Assembly (NCBI GenBank): GCA_032433765.1
Contig: JAVIAB010000024.1
Coordinates: forward strand, 13,348,578-13,412,577
DNA: 64,000 bases
Reading direction: 5' to 3'
From: Megaustenia siamemsis
Taxonomy: Eukaryota > Mollusca > Gastropoda > Stylommatophora > Ariophantidae
The position numbers and the translations under genes were made by a program. Position 1 is the stretch's first letter. Every line of letters starts with the position of its first letter. Below the pieces are notes generated by a model. That model saw only the letters and a program-made list of their open reading frames with translations, did not search any database and had not been told where the DNA came from. This document shows positions 1-10,159 of the stretch, one piece after another.

Positions 1-345
1 GGCAACCATATTTGTCAGTATTACTGAGTTAAGTGCTCTGTGTACAGCATGAGCTGTGCGTTTCATCCGTTTTGATCGTATTTCGATATTTCGATTGCTT
101 ACGACAAATGATGATATCGTATGACGCGGAACACATGGATGTGATCACTTTCTGTGAGGTTTCGCCTTATGTCTTTTGGCGTGTGCTGAGACTGCTATAA
201 TGGGGACTACAGGTACCTTTCTTTGTTTACTAGATGAGATATTAATTCGGATGATTTCACTGGCACGATTAGTTTATGCAATTATTGGTTTTAATTCAAT
301 TATAGTAATACCGGGGGTTTCCATAACCATAATTTTAGCGACAAT
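1..345 (+). repeat. Interspersed repeat family A, copy 1
   Basis: This segment recurs, diverged, at 22560-22995, 36028-36335 and 43835-44165 (plus) and at 38015-38125, 38525-38700, 40745-41060 and 44330-44700 (minus). Landmarks are a GTTTCGCCTTATGTCTTTTG block near 160-180 and an end of the type GGNNTTCCATAACCATAA. It contains no coding sequence I recognise. The window starts inside this copy, so its left end is missing. The class of element is unknown. Confidence 0.8.
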
Positions 346-554
346 CTTAAATTGTGAGATTTCCCTTACAAGAACACATTCATAAAGAACTAAACGATGA
401 TCAGTGCAGCCTGGATATGCTTACCATTTCCTGATATAAATATATAAATATATAAATAAATAATGAGACCAGTACACATTTTTTTCCTATTATCTTCACT
501 TCCTCTTATACCCATTCTGGTTCTCTTTTAGCTGTGATCAGTTATTCTCATTTG

Positions 555-880
555 ATGTTTTAACTTTTTTAAATATTGTCTGTTCCTCCCGCTCTTGGTC
601 TGCCACCTTGTCTTTCTCATTTCACGTCTTTTAATACATTCCTTGTATAGACAGGAATCACACGACATTCTTTATAGATGGGCAAACCAGTGTATTTGTT
701 GTTTCTGTATGTAGCTTAGGATTGGCTTAATGTCTACCCTTTCTCTTATAATATCATTTCTGATTCTGGCTTTTCTGGTTACTCCAAGCGCTGTCATCAG
801 ACATCTCATCTCTTGGTAAACATCTTTTATATAACCTTAGCCGTTAGTGTCCATGTTTGGCATTGGTTATACAATGTGGT
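555..880 (-). mobile_element. LINE family 5 C-terminal remnant
   Basis: Read on the minus strand, separate frames give LINE C-terminal pieces: TTLYNQCQTWTLTAK, then EMRCLMTALGVTRKARIRND, then YIQKQQIHWFAHL before a stop. The reading frame changes between pieces, so the copy is dead. The QTWTL and KQQIHWF motifs match the region just after the reverse transcriptase domain in the other LINEs of this window. Confidence 0.65.
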
Positions 881-955
881 CAGTACATAACGAAACAGTG
901 AAAGTTAAAATTGAAACGTTTGAGATTGCGACACAAGAAGGTAAACTTCTAGTAC

Positions 956-1133
956 GACATCAGCAGTGACAATTTGAAGTCAGTAGATTCTAATGTAGAG
1001 TCAAATCCAGGATTGTTAGTCACTTTCAAACAATATACTTGTGTGACATCAGCAGTCACAATTTGAAGTCAGTAGATTCTAATGTAGAGTCAAATCCAGC
1101 ATTGTTAGTCACTTTCAAACAATATACTTGTGT
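956..1133. repeat. Two tandem copies of an 89-bp unit
   Basis: Two adjacent copies (956-1044 and 1045-1133) differ at only a few bases. Each begins GACATCAGCAGT and ends with ATACTTGTGT. The near-identity suggests a recent simple duplication. Confidence 0.85.
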
Positions 1134-1273
1134 GCACATCGAAGTTGAAACAGTTTTATACTCTACCCAGTTGTGACAGCACCTCAAGTTGCTGAATATT
1201 TTAACGCTTGACAGTTTTTCTCCACTTTCGTGTTTGACGGCAAATGCCTAAGACAAGTACTGTGCTATACTTC

Positions 1274-1704
1274 TTCTTCGTTATGTAGAGAGAAAAAGAG
1301 TTCTTAAATATTATGTAGAGTTAGTTTTAACATATGGAAGTGAATCATGGACAGTAGGACATCAGGCAAGAAAATCACTGGAGTTTGTAGAAATGTGGTT
1401 CTAAGAAGAGCAATGAAAATGTTCTGAACGAGGCCTAAGCAAAACGAGAGCTAATTTCCAATATTAGGAAGAAACAATCATCATTTTTGGTCATGTAATG
1501 AGAAGAGAACAACTGAAATATATAGTAGCAACTGGGAAAATTGAGGGACGAATAGATAGAGGGAAGCAAAGAGAAAAAATACTAGACAGCTTAAGAGAAT
1601 GGCTTGGCATAAGGTCAACAACAGAAATGATAAATAACTGTCGAGATCGAAAGTTGTGGATAGAAATGATCGCCTACGCCAGCAGGCCCGGTACTTGATG
1701 ACGA
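1274..1704 (+). mobile_element. LINE family 1, 5'-truncated
   Basis: Broken reading frames encode the family 1 C-terminus (MRREQLKYIVATGKIEGR, then KLWIEMIAYASRPGT and a stop). The copy ends at ACTTGATGACGAC, a decayed version of the GATGAT tail of the family. Frameshifts between 1390 and 1500 make it non-functional. The family 4 fragment that follows directly suggests one insertion into the other. Confidence 0.8.
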
Positions 1705-1707
1705 CTT

Positions 1708-1806
1708 CTATTTCATCTTCTTTCCTTCCTCATCTGTCTTTCAGCGTCGAGGGGAGATATAATTTGCGATCTTTCGCTTTTCTGTTCGCTTCTGCTGCTG
1801 TTATGT
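1708..1806 (-). mobile_element. LINE family 4 3'-end fragment
   Basis: On the minus strand this gives the last family 4 residues (NRRAKDRK and KLYLPSTLK-type sequence), recognised by the conserved GCGTCGAGGGGAGATATAAT run. Only the terminal ~100 bp is present. Confidence 0.65.
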
Positions 1807-2189
1807 TTCCTATAGCTCGTTTAAAATCACGTGCCCAACTTCAAAACGCTATTGCTCAGTAACCGTTTGTTAAAAACTGTTGAAATTTTCCAAATGTTAT
1901 TAGAATGCAAAAGACCCTTTAAATGTATATTTAACAAATATCTTGCAGCTGCAGTTTTCTTAAAGCGGCGAATTTCTTTGATGTTTGTCAAAATTGTAAA
2001 TTGTGAACCCCTAAATAATAGAAATTACCGTAGTTGCTGGTCTATGATTAATTTTCACTAGGTAAAGGCGTGGCCGTAATGGGGAAATAACTCAATAATA
2101 AAAAACACCAGGAGAATTATTGTCTTCTCAGTTCGAGGACGGACGATAATATCAAGGTACACCTGTATGTCCAATTTTCATAGTTGTGT

Positions 2190-2205
2190 GGTCCTGATAA
2201 GGACC
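2190..2205 (-). promoter_or_regulatory. Hairpin matching the histone mRNA 3' stem-loop consensus
   Basis: On the minus strand the 16 bases GGTCCTTATCAGGACC form a perfect 6-bp stem with a 4-base loop. They fit the metazoan replication-histone consensus GGYYCUUHUHARRRCC at every position. The flanks CAACAAAC (5') and ACACAAC (3') resemble the usual CAAA and ACCCA flanks. No histone reading frame lies upstream. Instead the hairpin sits about 120 bases past the apparent original stop (2327) of the minus-strand transposase, so it would lie in that gene's 3' UTR. That it works as a 3'-end signal is inference. A chance match or a captured histone tail is possible. Confidence 0.4.
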
Positions 2206-2427
2206 GTTTGTTGAACTAATTTAAGGTAAAATAGGGGCCAACATTGTGGGGGCTATATACTTTCATTCTGAATCAGACGAGTCTAAAAGATTAATAACTG
2301 TTTGGGGTTGAACATTCCACAAACCATCATTTTTTCCAATATTCCTCTTCCTGTTTTAAGATGTGGTCTTCACATTTAGCCCAATAATCTTTGTCTATAT
2401 TTAATAAAGCGAGATTAGCAAGAGTCT

Positions 2428-3537
2428 TTACATCGCATATTTTGAATGTATTTCATCTGCCACTTGTCCTTTTAATTTTGCCCAGATTAGTTCTATTGGA
2501 TTTAAATGAGCATGGTATGGTGGCAGCCTCAAACGTATATGACCGTGCTCTTGGATAATCTTATCTGTTTGAAAAATCTGTGTCCTTTGTTTTTGCTTTA
2601 CTAGAGATAGTAATTCAGGTTTTAAGTACATGTTATTAAATTGTATGTGCTCCTTTGTGAGCCATATCTTAATAGCATCTTTTGTACTGGATGACGTCTG
2701 GACTTTATCTTCAAGTGCAACAATGTTGTGGTACGCTGCATTGTCCATTATTAGGCAAGATGGTCGATCTAGTGATGGGAGAACAGAATTTTCAATCCAA
2801 TGTCTAAATATGTGACCATTCATCTCAGAGTGATAATCCCGATTGTCTATGGATTTTGAAAGAAAAATGAGCTCTGCATTCTGTATTAGTCCATGTTGTC
2901 GACTACCTGCATGAGCAATTATCAAGCGCTGTCCTTTGCTGCTAGGTATTAATCTCTTAATCTTTCCATCTGATGACTGCCATTCCCTTTGGTTAGTGTG
3001 GTGAGCATTGATCCATGTTTCATCCAAGTACACAATATGATAACCTTGCTTGCGCACCTCTTTTACTTCACGTAAGTACTTGCTTCTCATGACTACTATA
3101 TGTGGCTTCTCACAGATGATGTTTCGTCCATTGGAATACTTTCTGAATGTAAAGCCTGCAGCTCTCACATTCCTCCATAATGTAGACTTTGCTATTTCAA
3201 TACTGTTGTTCTTTTTCAGCGAAACTTTTAATTTTCTTATTGTAACAGTTTCATTCATACCCAACATTTTGCGAATTTCACTTTTAATAAGTTCACTGTC
3301 GAAATTATCCAACATTTTTGCTCTTCCTTGTGATTTTGTATATTTTGAACATTGACGGTCACGTGCTTGAATCCAGCGATTAAATGACCGTTTAGATAAA
3401 TCCAAAATGTGTCTTGTCCTATTCTCAGGGTTTTCTAAAGAATGAAATAATCTTCCTCGTTTAGCCTCTTTGCAAAAATAGTCATACATTTTTATTGCGA
3501 TGTTTTGTAAACTGCAGAATTTCATTTTAAGACTCAT
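2428..3537 (-). CDS. IS630-Tc1-mariner superfamily transposase (DDE_3 type, long D-E spacing)
   Basis: The open frame of 369 residues starts ATG at 3537. Such enzymes cut and join DNA to move their element. The probable catalytic triad is D172 (VYLDETWINAHH), D265 (CLIMDNAAYHN) and E349 (PYHAHLNPIELIWAKLKG). The N-terminal ~140 residues are basic and helical in character, as expected for the DNA-binding part. The 83 residues between D265 and E349 far exceed the 34-41 of classical Tc1 and mariner enzymes. They recall the long-spacing group described as DD82E/Sailor, an assignment I have not tested. The frame stops at KYAM, but another frame continues from about 2445 to 2327 with family-like sequence (DVKTLANLALLNIDKDYW, later EEEYWKK and a stop). 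A one-base frameshift near 2440-2450 has therefore probably removed the natural C-terminus. Terminal inverted repeats were not found. Confidence 0.85.
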   Translation of the reverse strand: MSLKMKFCSLQNIAIKMYDYFCKEAKRGRLFHSLENPENRTRHILDLSKRSFNRWIQARDRQCSKYTKSQGRAKMLDNFDSELIKSEIRKMLGMNETVTIRKLKVSLKKNNSIEIAKSTLWRNVRAAGFTFRKYSNGRNIICEKPHIVVMRSKYLREVKEVRKQGYHIVYLDETWINAHHTNQREWQSSDGKIKRLIPSSKGQRLIIAHAGSRQHGLIQNAELIFLSKSIDNRDYHSEMNGHIFRHWIENSVLPSLDRPSCLIMDNAAYHNIVALEDKVQTSSSTKDAIKIWLTKEHIQFNNMYLKPELLSLVKQKQRTQIFQTDKIIQEHGHIRLRLPPYHAHLNPIELIWAKLKGQVADEIHSKYAM

Positions 3538-3929
3538 GATAAATGTTATCGTTCCACGTCTCTACCTATGAATGAACGGAAATAAAACACACAGTTTCTC
3601 GTGTTTTTTTAAAAGTGTCTAATTGTGTCAAAAAACCACGGTGGAAGCGTGCAAACGCGTCAATTTTACCGTGTATGGATTTTTATTCGCTATTTTTAAC
3701 TTAAAATACTGTAAACATTAAGTTTTGACTACATCAATGGGTCGTTATAAATTTATATAAATCAAATAGGCAACAATAATAACCAAATGTTTTTTTTAAT
3801 GAAATTAATTCCCTGTTGGGTTCTAATCATTATAACTTTACATGCAAATTTTGAACAACTTACAACAAGCAGTTAAAAAGCTATCGATTTTAAAACTTGG
3901 GCAGGAGTTATGAAACAAGCTATAGTACT
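3538..3929. other. AT-rich flank upstream of the transposase, no gene seen
   Basis: This is the 5' side of the minus-strand transposase and presumably includes the element's promoter and terminus. A short complementary pair, CCACGGT near 3641 and ACCGTG near 3669, could form a hairpin. I could not match it to the other side of the element as a terminal repeat. Confidence 0.4.
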
Positions 3930-4250
3930 TCTAATATTCCATCGATCTATATTTCTCGTGGTCGACCCTTGGGTTTGGTGTTCTCGCAACGCTTATTGAA
4001 GGCTCGTTGTGTTGTGTTTTGATCTCTCTGCCTTGTCACGTGGCAAACCATTTTATCTGTTGTTTCCTTGTATATTCTATGGCGGGGCTATTCCTAGCTT
4101 TTGTCTCGGTTCTTCATTTCTGAACTTGTCTTTAAGGCTGTTTCTGCCATTCGTCTAACACATTTCATATCTGTAGAGGTTATTTTTCTTATTGTTCTTG
4201 CATCTAGGGTCCAGGTCTGGCATTGGTAGCACAACGTTGGGGTGCAGATT
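3930..4250 (-). mobile_element. LINE family 4 fragment
   Basis: The minus strand encodes pieces of the family 4 C-terminal region (RCENTKPKGRP-like and QTWTLDAR-like). It begins on the plus strand at TTCTAATATTCCATCGA, almost the same point as the larger family 4 copy at 4689. Both therefore lack the final ~100 bp of the family. Confidence 0.75.
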
Positions 4251-4446
4251 ACTGTGCACAAATAATGAATTCAAGTGTAATTATAGAGAGAAGAGAAATG
4301 GCATCGCAACGAACGACCTTATCTACAACTAGAAAGAAAAGATGGACATATGTCGGTCATGTGTTGAAAGAAAACAAGTAGAGAGTTTCTAAACAGGCTC
4401 TCCTAAGTGAAACATCAAGATACATAAAAAAGAGGAATACCTAACA

Positions 4447-4688
4447 TCATCATCATCGTTTGCCCTACCGGTTACTTTAGGCGACATGTTCTTCCACAAT
4501 CATCTATCCACAGTGCATCTTATCAATTCTTTTGTTGACTGTTTTCCATGCCATGACACCATGCCATGTAGTTTCTTCTCTTTGTGAAGTCCGCAATATC
4601 TCACTGCCTGTAATTTACCAGTTTTAAACAGGTATTCTAATTTTTCTCGTCTCAGGATAAGCCCCGAAATATGTTGATTTTTTTTTTT
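4447..4688 (-). mobile_element. LINE family 3 fragment abutting family 4
   Basis: The minus strand gives RREKLEYLFKTGKLQAVRY and WHGKQSTKELIRCTVDR, the family 3 C-terminus. The (CAT)n tail is at the left end (4447-4458). The right end runs through a T-rich stretch straight into family 4 sequence at 4689, forming a composite. Confidence 0.75.
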
Positions 4689-6706
4689 CTCTAATATTCC
4701 ATCGACCCATCTTTTTCGTGGTCGACCCTTGGGTCTGGTTTTCTCACAACGTTTGTTGAAGGCTCGTTGTGTTGTGTTTTGTTCGTTCTGCCTTGTCACG
4801 TGGCCAAACTATTTTATCTGTTGTTTCCTTATATATTCTATGGCGGGGGCCATTCCTAGCAATTGTCTCAGTTCCTCATTTCTGATCTTATCTCTCAGAC
4901 TGTTTCCTGTCATTCGTCTAACACATTTCATCTCTTTAGAGGTTATTTTCTTATTGTTCTTGCATCGAGGGTCCAGGTCTGACATTGGTAGCTAACGATG
5001 GGATGAAGATTGTATTGTATAGTGATCGTTTTGCCTCCAGAGTTATTTCCTTGAACAATAGTGGTGATAATTGTCCATTGATTTGACAAACTTTGTCGAT
5101 TCTGTCTCTGCTGTTTGAGAATTATCGTTCGTCATTAGACTTCCTAGGTATTTGAATTCCTCTACTTGTTTTAGTTGTCTGCCTTCTATAGTTATGTTGA
5201 TGTTCTGTTTATTTTTGGCTACATTCATGACTTCTGTTTGTTGATGTTGATTTTAATGTTGTATTTGTGTGTCTGAGATGTTGAGTTTGTTTAAGTGTTC
5301 TTGTAGGTCTTCTATTGTTTCATGTATTAGTGCCTGATCGTCTGCAAATAGAAGCTCGTTGATCTCCTCTGTCTCTGATGAGTTGGCTAGCGTGCATATA
5401 TGGTCCATGCATGTAATAAACAGTAGAGGGGATAGTACGCACCCCTGTCTTACACCTGATCTAACTTCGAAGTGGTCTGTGTAGCCTGCTGCTGTTGTGA
5501 CCCTGCAGCTGCTGTTGATGTAGAGACGTTTAATAAGGTTGGTTAGATGTTGGCTTACTCCGTATGTTGTTAGTATCTCCCACAGTTGTTCTCTGTTTAC
5601 TCTGTCGAATGTTTTTTCTTGGTCAATGAAGGCTATGTATAAGTTTTGATTGTGTTCTGTCGTTTTTTCTGCAAGCTGTTTTAATGTGAATAGTGCGTCG
5701 GTACATCCTCTGTTTTTTCGGAACCCCATTTGAGAATCGCTTAACTGTAGTTCTATTATTGGTCTCAGCCTTTTTTCCAAGATTTTGGCGTATAGCTTTC
5801 CTACATGGCTGAGAAAAGATATACCTCTATATTGATTGCAGTCTCTTTTGCTACCTTTATTTTTCCATATTGGTATGATGATTGCCTGTTGCCAGTCTTC
5901 TGGGGCTTGTTGTTGGTGCCTTGCTGCATTAAATATTCTATACACTCCTGTTTCTCCTGCTGCTGCTTTTATTTCTATTGGTATGTTATCTATCCCCGGT
6001 GCTTTATTTCTTGGTGCATATTTGATTACTTCTTCGATTTCCTCTTTCATGATGTTGGGTTCAGTATTGTGAGTTCTGGCGGTTTTTGTTGTCTTATTGG
6101 TAGTTGGTATGTTTAACAGGTCTTCAAAATATTCTTTCCATCTCTGTTGCATACATTGGTTTATTTGATATTGGCTGTCCGTCTTTGTCATTTATCAGCT
6201 CAGTAGGATCACGGTTTTCTTTTCTCGCTCTTGTGGCTTTAACTGCTTTGTAGAAATCTCTTGTGGCTGTCTTGAAGTCCCTGCTCATGTTTTGTCCGAA
6301 TTCTGTCCAATTAGCTTCTTTGATCAACATTTTAACTCTTTTTTCAAACTAAGGCATATTTTTCTTATTTTTCTTGGTTCTTGTTCTCCCTACAATTTTT
6401 TTAACAGTTTCTTCTTTTCTTTAATTGCTTTTCTGATTGTTTCGTTCCACCACGGGGTGCTCTTTTTTTTTCTTCTCTTGTCTTTGCTTCGTTCCACAAA
6501 CTGTTTTAGAGATGTTGGTTATGGTTTCTTTAAATTGTTTCCTCTCTTCTTCTACTGTGCATACTTCTTTAGGGAGATTCTTGAGTTCCTGTGTTAGTTT
6601 TTTCTTCTATGGTTTTTCCATGTTTCTTGATCTTTTAATTGTTTTATTTTTATTGTCTGTTCTTTTCGCTTCTTTTGTTTGTTTTCGTATATTCTCTTTT
6701 TTTTGA
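4689..6706 (-). mobile_element. LINE family 4, long broken copy with reverse transcriptase
   Basis: This is one of the longest LINE copies here. From its 5' side (right) to 3' (left) it shows the endonuclease-RT linker (NMSRDFKTATRDFYKAVKAT), then RT motifs NKAPGIDNIPIE, GFRKNRGCTDALFTLKQL and SGVRQGCVLSPLLF. The catalytic box is LLFADDQALIHE (near 5320-5360). RNA QTWTL-type and KGRPRKRWVDG sequence follows. FADD replaces the more usual YADD. Several frameshifts separate the pieces (near 6190, 5250 and 5040), so it is a pseudogene. The right boundary is a guess at the T-rich stretch near 6706. Confidence 0.85.
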
Positions 6707-6889
6707 GAAAAGTTTGAAAGTTTCATGAAATGGAATATTCCATTTTTAACAATAGATGAGTTAAATTAAAAGATATATCTTCTTCTAATCACTTTGAATG
6801 TATCATAGACGTATCATGTGTGTTGTATCTTCTTGGAAGTACACAAATAAGCAAATCAACTGATGTATCCAAGATAAACGGTCGTTTGA

Positions 6890-7145
6890 TAGACTTTTAT
6901 TTTGATCTCCATTAATTGTTGGCACTTATTACTTTATAGACTTTCTTTATTTTGATCTCCATTAATTGTTGGCACTTATTACTTCATAGACTTTTATTTA
7001 TTTTGATCTCCATTAATTATTGGCATTTATTACTTTATAGACTTTCTTTTATTTTGATCTCCATTAATTGTTGACACTTAATACTTTATAGACTTTCTTT
7101 TATTTTGATCTCCATTAATTGTTTGAGCTTATTACTTAATAGATT
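6890..7145. repeat. Minisatellite, ~51-bp unit, about five copies
   Basis: TTTGATCTCCATTAATT recurs at about 6901, 6951, 7002, 7053 and 7104. The units differ by small T-run indels. No open frame persists through it. Confidence 0.9.
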
Positions 7146-7254
7146 CATTACTACATGTTATAGCTTGCAAGATTTGTCCTATGATGTATTGATACAAGTA
7201 CAGTTAATAATAATGACAAATAGATGCATCTGTATTTGCATTAATTTCTCTCAG

Positions 7255-7287
7255 ACATATGGTGAAAAACAACGTAGACGTAGCCAA
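7255..7287 (+). CDS. Candidate microexon 1 (33 bp, TYGEKQRRRSQ)
   Basis: The acceptor TTAATTTCTCTCAG is directly followed by 33 bp open in phase 0 and the donor GTAAGTAAAATG. The following ~20 intron bases (through ATCTAGACAT) recur after the candidate at 42795-42824, pointing to a shared duplicated exon block. The gene is unknown. Confidence 0.55.
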
Positions 7288-7339
7288 GTAAGTAAAATGA
7301 TCTAGACATTGTGACATCTTGAATACAAACTTGAACCTT

Positions 7340-8385
7340 CTGCAGGTAACAATTACTTTGCTTTAGTTACAAAGGTGGGTTTATTAATACAGGTAACAGT
7401 TTCTTTGCTTTAGTTATAAATAAAGGTGGGTTTCTTAATACAGGTAACAATTTCTTTGCTTTAGTTATAAAGGTGGGTTTCTTAATACAGGTAACAATTT
7501 CTTTGCTTTAGTTATAAAGGTGGGTTTCTTAATACAGGTAACAATTTCTTTGCTTTAGTTATAAAGGTGGGTTTCTTAATACAGGTAACAATTTCTTTGC
7601 TTTACTTTGCTTCAACCAAGTCAATAGAGTGTATTGTATAAAACTGGGTTACTTATACAGGTAACACTTTCTTTGCTTTACTTTGTTTCAACCAAAGTCA
7701 ATAGAGTGTATTGTATAAAGGTGGGTTACTTAATACAGGTAACACTTTCTTTGCTTTACTTTGTTTCAACCAAAGTCAATAGAGTGTATTGTATAAAGGT
7801 GGGTTACTTAATACAGGTAACACTTTCTTTGCTTTACTTTGTTTCAACCAAAGTCAATAGAGTGTATTGTATAAAGCTAGGTTACTTAATACAGGTAACA
7901 CTTTCTTTGCTTTACTTTGTTTCATGGTATGACACCATGGACAATAGACAAGAAAACAGAACAGAAAATTGAAGCCCTTGAAATGTGGATTTATAGAAAA
8001 AATAGGTAGAATTGGATGTAAAGAAAAGAGAACAAACGATGAAGATTTAAAACAAGTAGAAATGAAAAAAGAACTATTAAACACAATTAGAACAAGACAA
8101 ATGAAATTTGTAGGGCATGTTAAAAGACAAAACAGAATAGTAAAAGTAATTTTGGAAGGGAAAATACAAGGTAAAAGAGGCAGAGGCAGACCGAGACTAA
8201 CATGGACGAGTAACATCAAACGATGGAGAAGTCAACCTATGACAATCTGCTCTATCAAAGCAAGAGACAGAGTGGAATGGCGCTCTATGGTAGCCAACCT
8301 TCGATGCGGAGACGACGCTCAATGATGATGACTCTGCTTCAACCAAAGCCAATATATTGTATTGTATAAACATGGGTATTTTTTA
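7340..8385. repeat. Compound minisatellite (53-bp and ~80-bp units), interrupted
   Basis: The first part (7340-7600) repeats a 53-bp unit containing TTTCTTTGCTTTAG and AATACAGGTAACA. The second (7600-7923) has a longer unit with an added CAACCAAAGTCAATAGAGTG segment, about four copies. A LINE splits the array at 7924-8336, after which the same satellite resumes (CTTCAACCAAAGCCAATA) up to about 8385. Each unit carries splice-acceptor-like and donor-like strings, but the enclosed 26 bp and 34 bp are not multiples of three. Confidence 0.85.
7924..8336 (+). mobile_element. LINE family 2, 5'-truncated, inside the minisatellite
   Basis: Frames give IGRIGCKEKRTNDEDLKQVE and a readable C-terminus (KFVGHVKRQNRIVKVILEGK, RPRLTWTSNIKRWRSQ), ending CGCTCAATGATGATGA. 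The flanks CTTTGTTTCA and CTCTGCTTCA agree at 8 of 10 positions, a plausible diverged TSD within the satellite unit. Confidence 0.85.
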
Positions 8386-8616
8386 ATAAGTGCGCATTAA
8401 CTGGCCATGATGAAAGCGAGACACTGAAACCACGAGTATTCATATACTTTCTCAACTTGTGAAGGATCTGTCCTAGTTACTGTGTTCTCGTGAAAGGCAC
8501 ACAAAAAAAAAAAAAAAATAAATAATAGAAATCAGAATGCTCCATGTCTTGAGATTATTCTAGGTTTTAGTATTTAATTTTGTTTTTGTTTTTGGTTCTT
8601 AGGCTATGGCCATAGT

Positions 8617-9264
8617 CATCATCATCATCGAGTGCCATCTCCGCAATGAAGGTTGGCTACCATGGAGCGCCATTCCGCTCTGTCTCTTGCTTTAATGGTG
8701 CAGGTTGTCATAGATGGTTTGCCCATCTTTTGATGTTACTCTTCCATGTTAGTCTTGGTCTGCCTCTTTAAATTGTATTTTCCCTTCCATGATTACTTTT
8801 AGTAGGCTGTTGTATCTTTTAACATGGCCCAAAAATCGCATTTGTCTTGTTTGAATTGTGTTTAGTAGTTCTCTTTTCATTTTTAGTTGAGGTATATGGG
8901 GATAGGGGGCCGGAACAGTTGTAGACTGTGTGCATGAAAAGTGTTCCTTGTTGCAGTTTCCTCATATTACAAGTCGCATGTCTGTGTTAGTCACCTCTAG
9001 TGACTCGGGCAGATGGTGCTCGTAAACCTGGGAGGGCCGACCATCTAAGGGCAGAATCCCCCTACAGAAAAGATCATCTGCTGCCTTGCAGGAAGATTGG
9101 GGACAATCAAAAGCTAGGAAAGCAAACCTGAACAAAATGCTGGCTGAAATCGGAACACAGTGCAACGTTTTAACAGGTATTCAAGCGGAGTGGGTCTAAC
9201 AGGCTTAAACAGACAGCTGTCTTCGTGTGAGAGTCTGGAGTCCTACTCTGATTGAGTCCTGATC

Positions 9265-9309
<45 letters not shown>

Positions 9310-9594
9310 GTTGTTTTAAGACTTCGTCGTTGTTTGTTTTCTTTTCCTTTCATCCAATTCTACCTATTCTTCTATATATCCACATTTCAAAGGCTTCAAT
9401 TCTCTGTTAGGTTTTCTTGTCTAATGTCCATGTTTCTGCACCATATAGGAATGTTGAGAAAACATCACATTTTGCCATTCTTAGTTTTAGTCCTGTTGTT
9501 ATTTTGTTATGTTAGTATGTTCTTCATGACATTAAAACTACTTTTTGCCATTTCTATTCTTTTGTTTATTTCAGTTTTACATTTATGGTCATAG
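8617..9594 (-). mobile_element. LINE family 2, split by a 416-bp insertion
   Basis: The two parts, 8617-8889 and 9306-9594, join into one continuous family 2 minus-strand segment (GHVKR...LLKV side on the left, WIYRRIGRIGW-like side on the right). The left end carries the (CAT)n tail. The interruption is listed separately. Confidence 0.8.
8890..9305. mobile_element. Unclassified 416-bp insertion with an (AG)n end
   Basis: It is flanked by identical TTTAGTTG octamers at 8882-8889 and 9306-9313, the site being inside a LINE that is continuous once the insert is removed. The right end is a pure (AG)n run (about 9267-9304), consistent with a retroposon tail. Positions 8937-8965 share GAAAAGTGTTCCTTGTTGC-like sequence with the left end of family A. 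No coding capacity or tRNA-like boxes were recognised. Confidence 0.65.
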
Positions 9595-9668
9595 TGGTGC
9601 TACGTAAAAAGCGTTATGGGTACAAAATGTTATCGTTATGTTTTGGATATTTTCTTACATAGGTCATA

Positions 9669-10155
9669 ACATCATCATCATCATCTAGTGCCGTCTCCGT
9701 ATAGAAAAGTTGGCTACCATGGAGCGCATTTCCGCTCTGTCTATTGCTTTGATAGTATAGATTGTCATAGCTTGGACTTGTCCATATTTTGATGTTACTC
9801 GTCCATGTTAATCTTCGTCTACCTCGACCTAATTTGCCTTGTATTTTTTCTTTAAACATTACTTTTAGTAGGCTGCTGTGTCTCTTAATATGACACAAAA
9901 ATCAAATTTATCTTGTTTGAATTGTGTTTAGTAGTTTTATTTTCATTTTAAGTTGGTTTCATCATTTCTTCATAATTTGTTTATTTTGTTTTTTTTTCTT
10001 TCCATCCAATTCGCCCTATAAATCCACATCTCAAAAGTTGCAATTTTGTTGTTGTTGTTTTTGTCTAGCGTACATATTTCTGCCCCATACAGGAATTTTG
10101 AGAATATATAACATGTTGATGTTCTTAGTTTCAGACCTAGTGTCATACTACAATT
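9669..10155 (-). mobile_element. LINE family 2, decayed copy
   Basis: The minus strand gives CHIKRHSSLLKVMFKEKIQG and WTSNIKIWTSPSYD, with the (CAT)n tail at 9672-9683. Upstream pieces such as FLYGAEICTLDKN lie near 10090-10060. It has many indels. Confidence 0.75.
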
Positions 10156-10159
10156 GTGT

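Noticed and set aside
2190..2205. A histone gene on the minus strand upstream of the stem-loop
   Set aside because: I looked for H1, H2A, H2B, H3 or H4 C-terminal sequence between 2206 and 2430 and found transposase sequence instead.
9267..9304. Regulatory GAGA element
   Set aside because: The (AG)n run is the end of an insertion bounded by a target-site duplication, so a retroposon tail explains it better.
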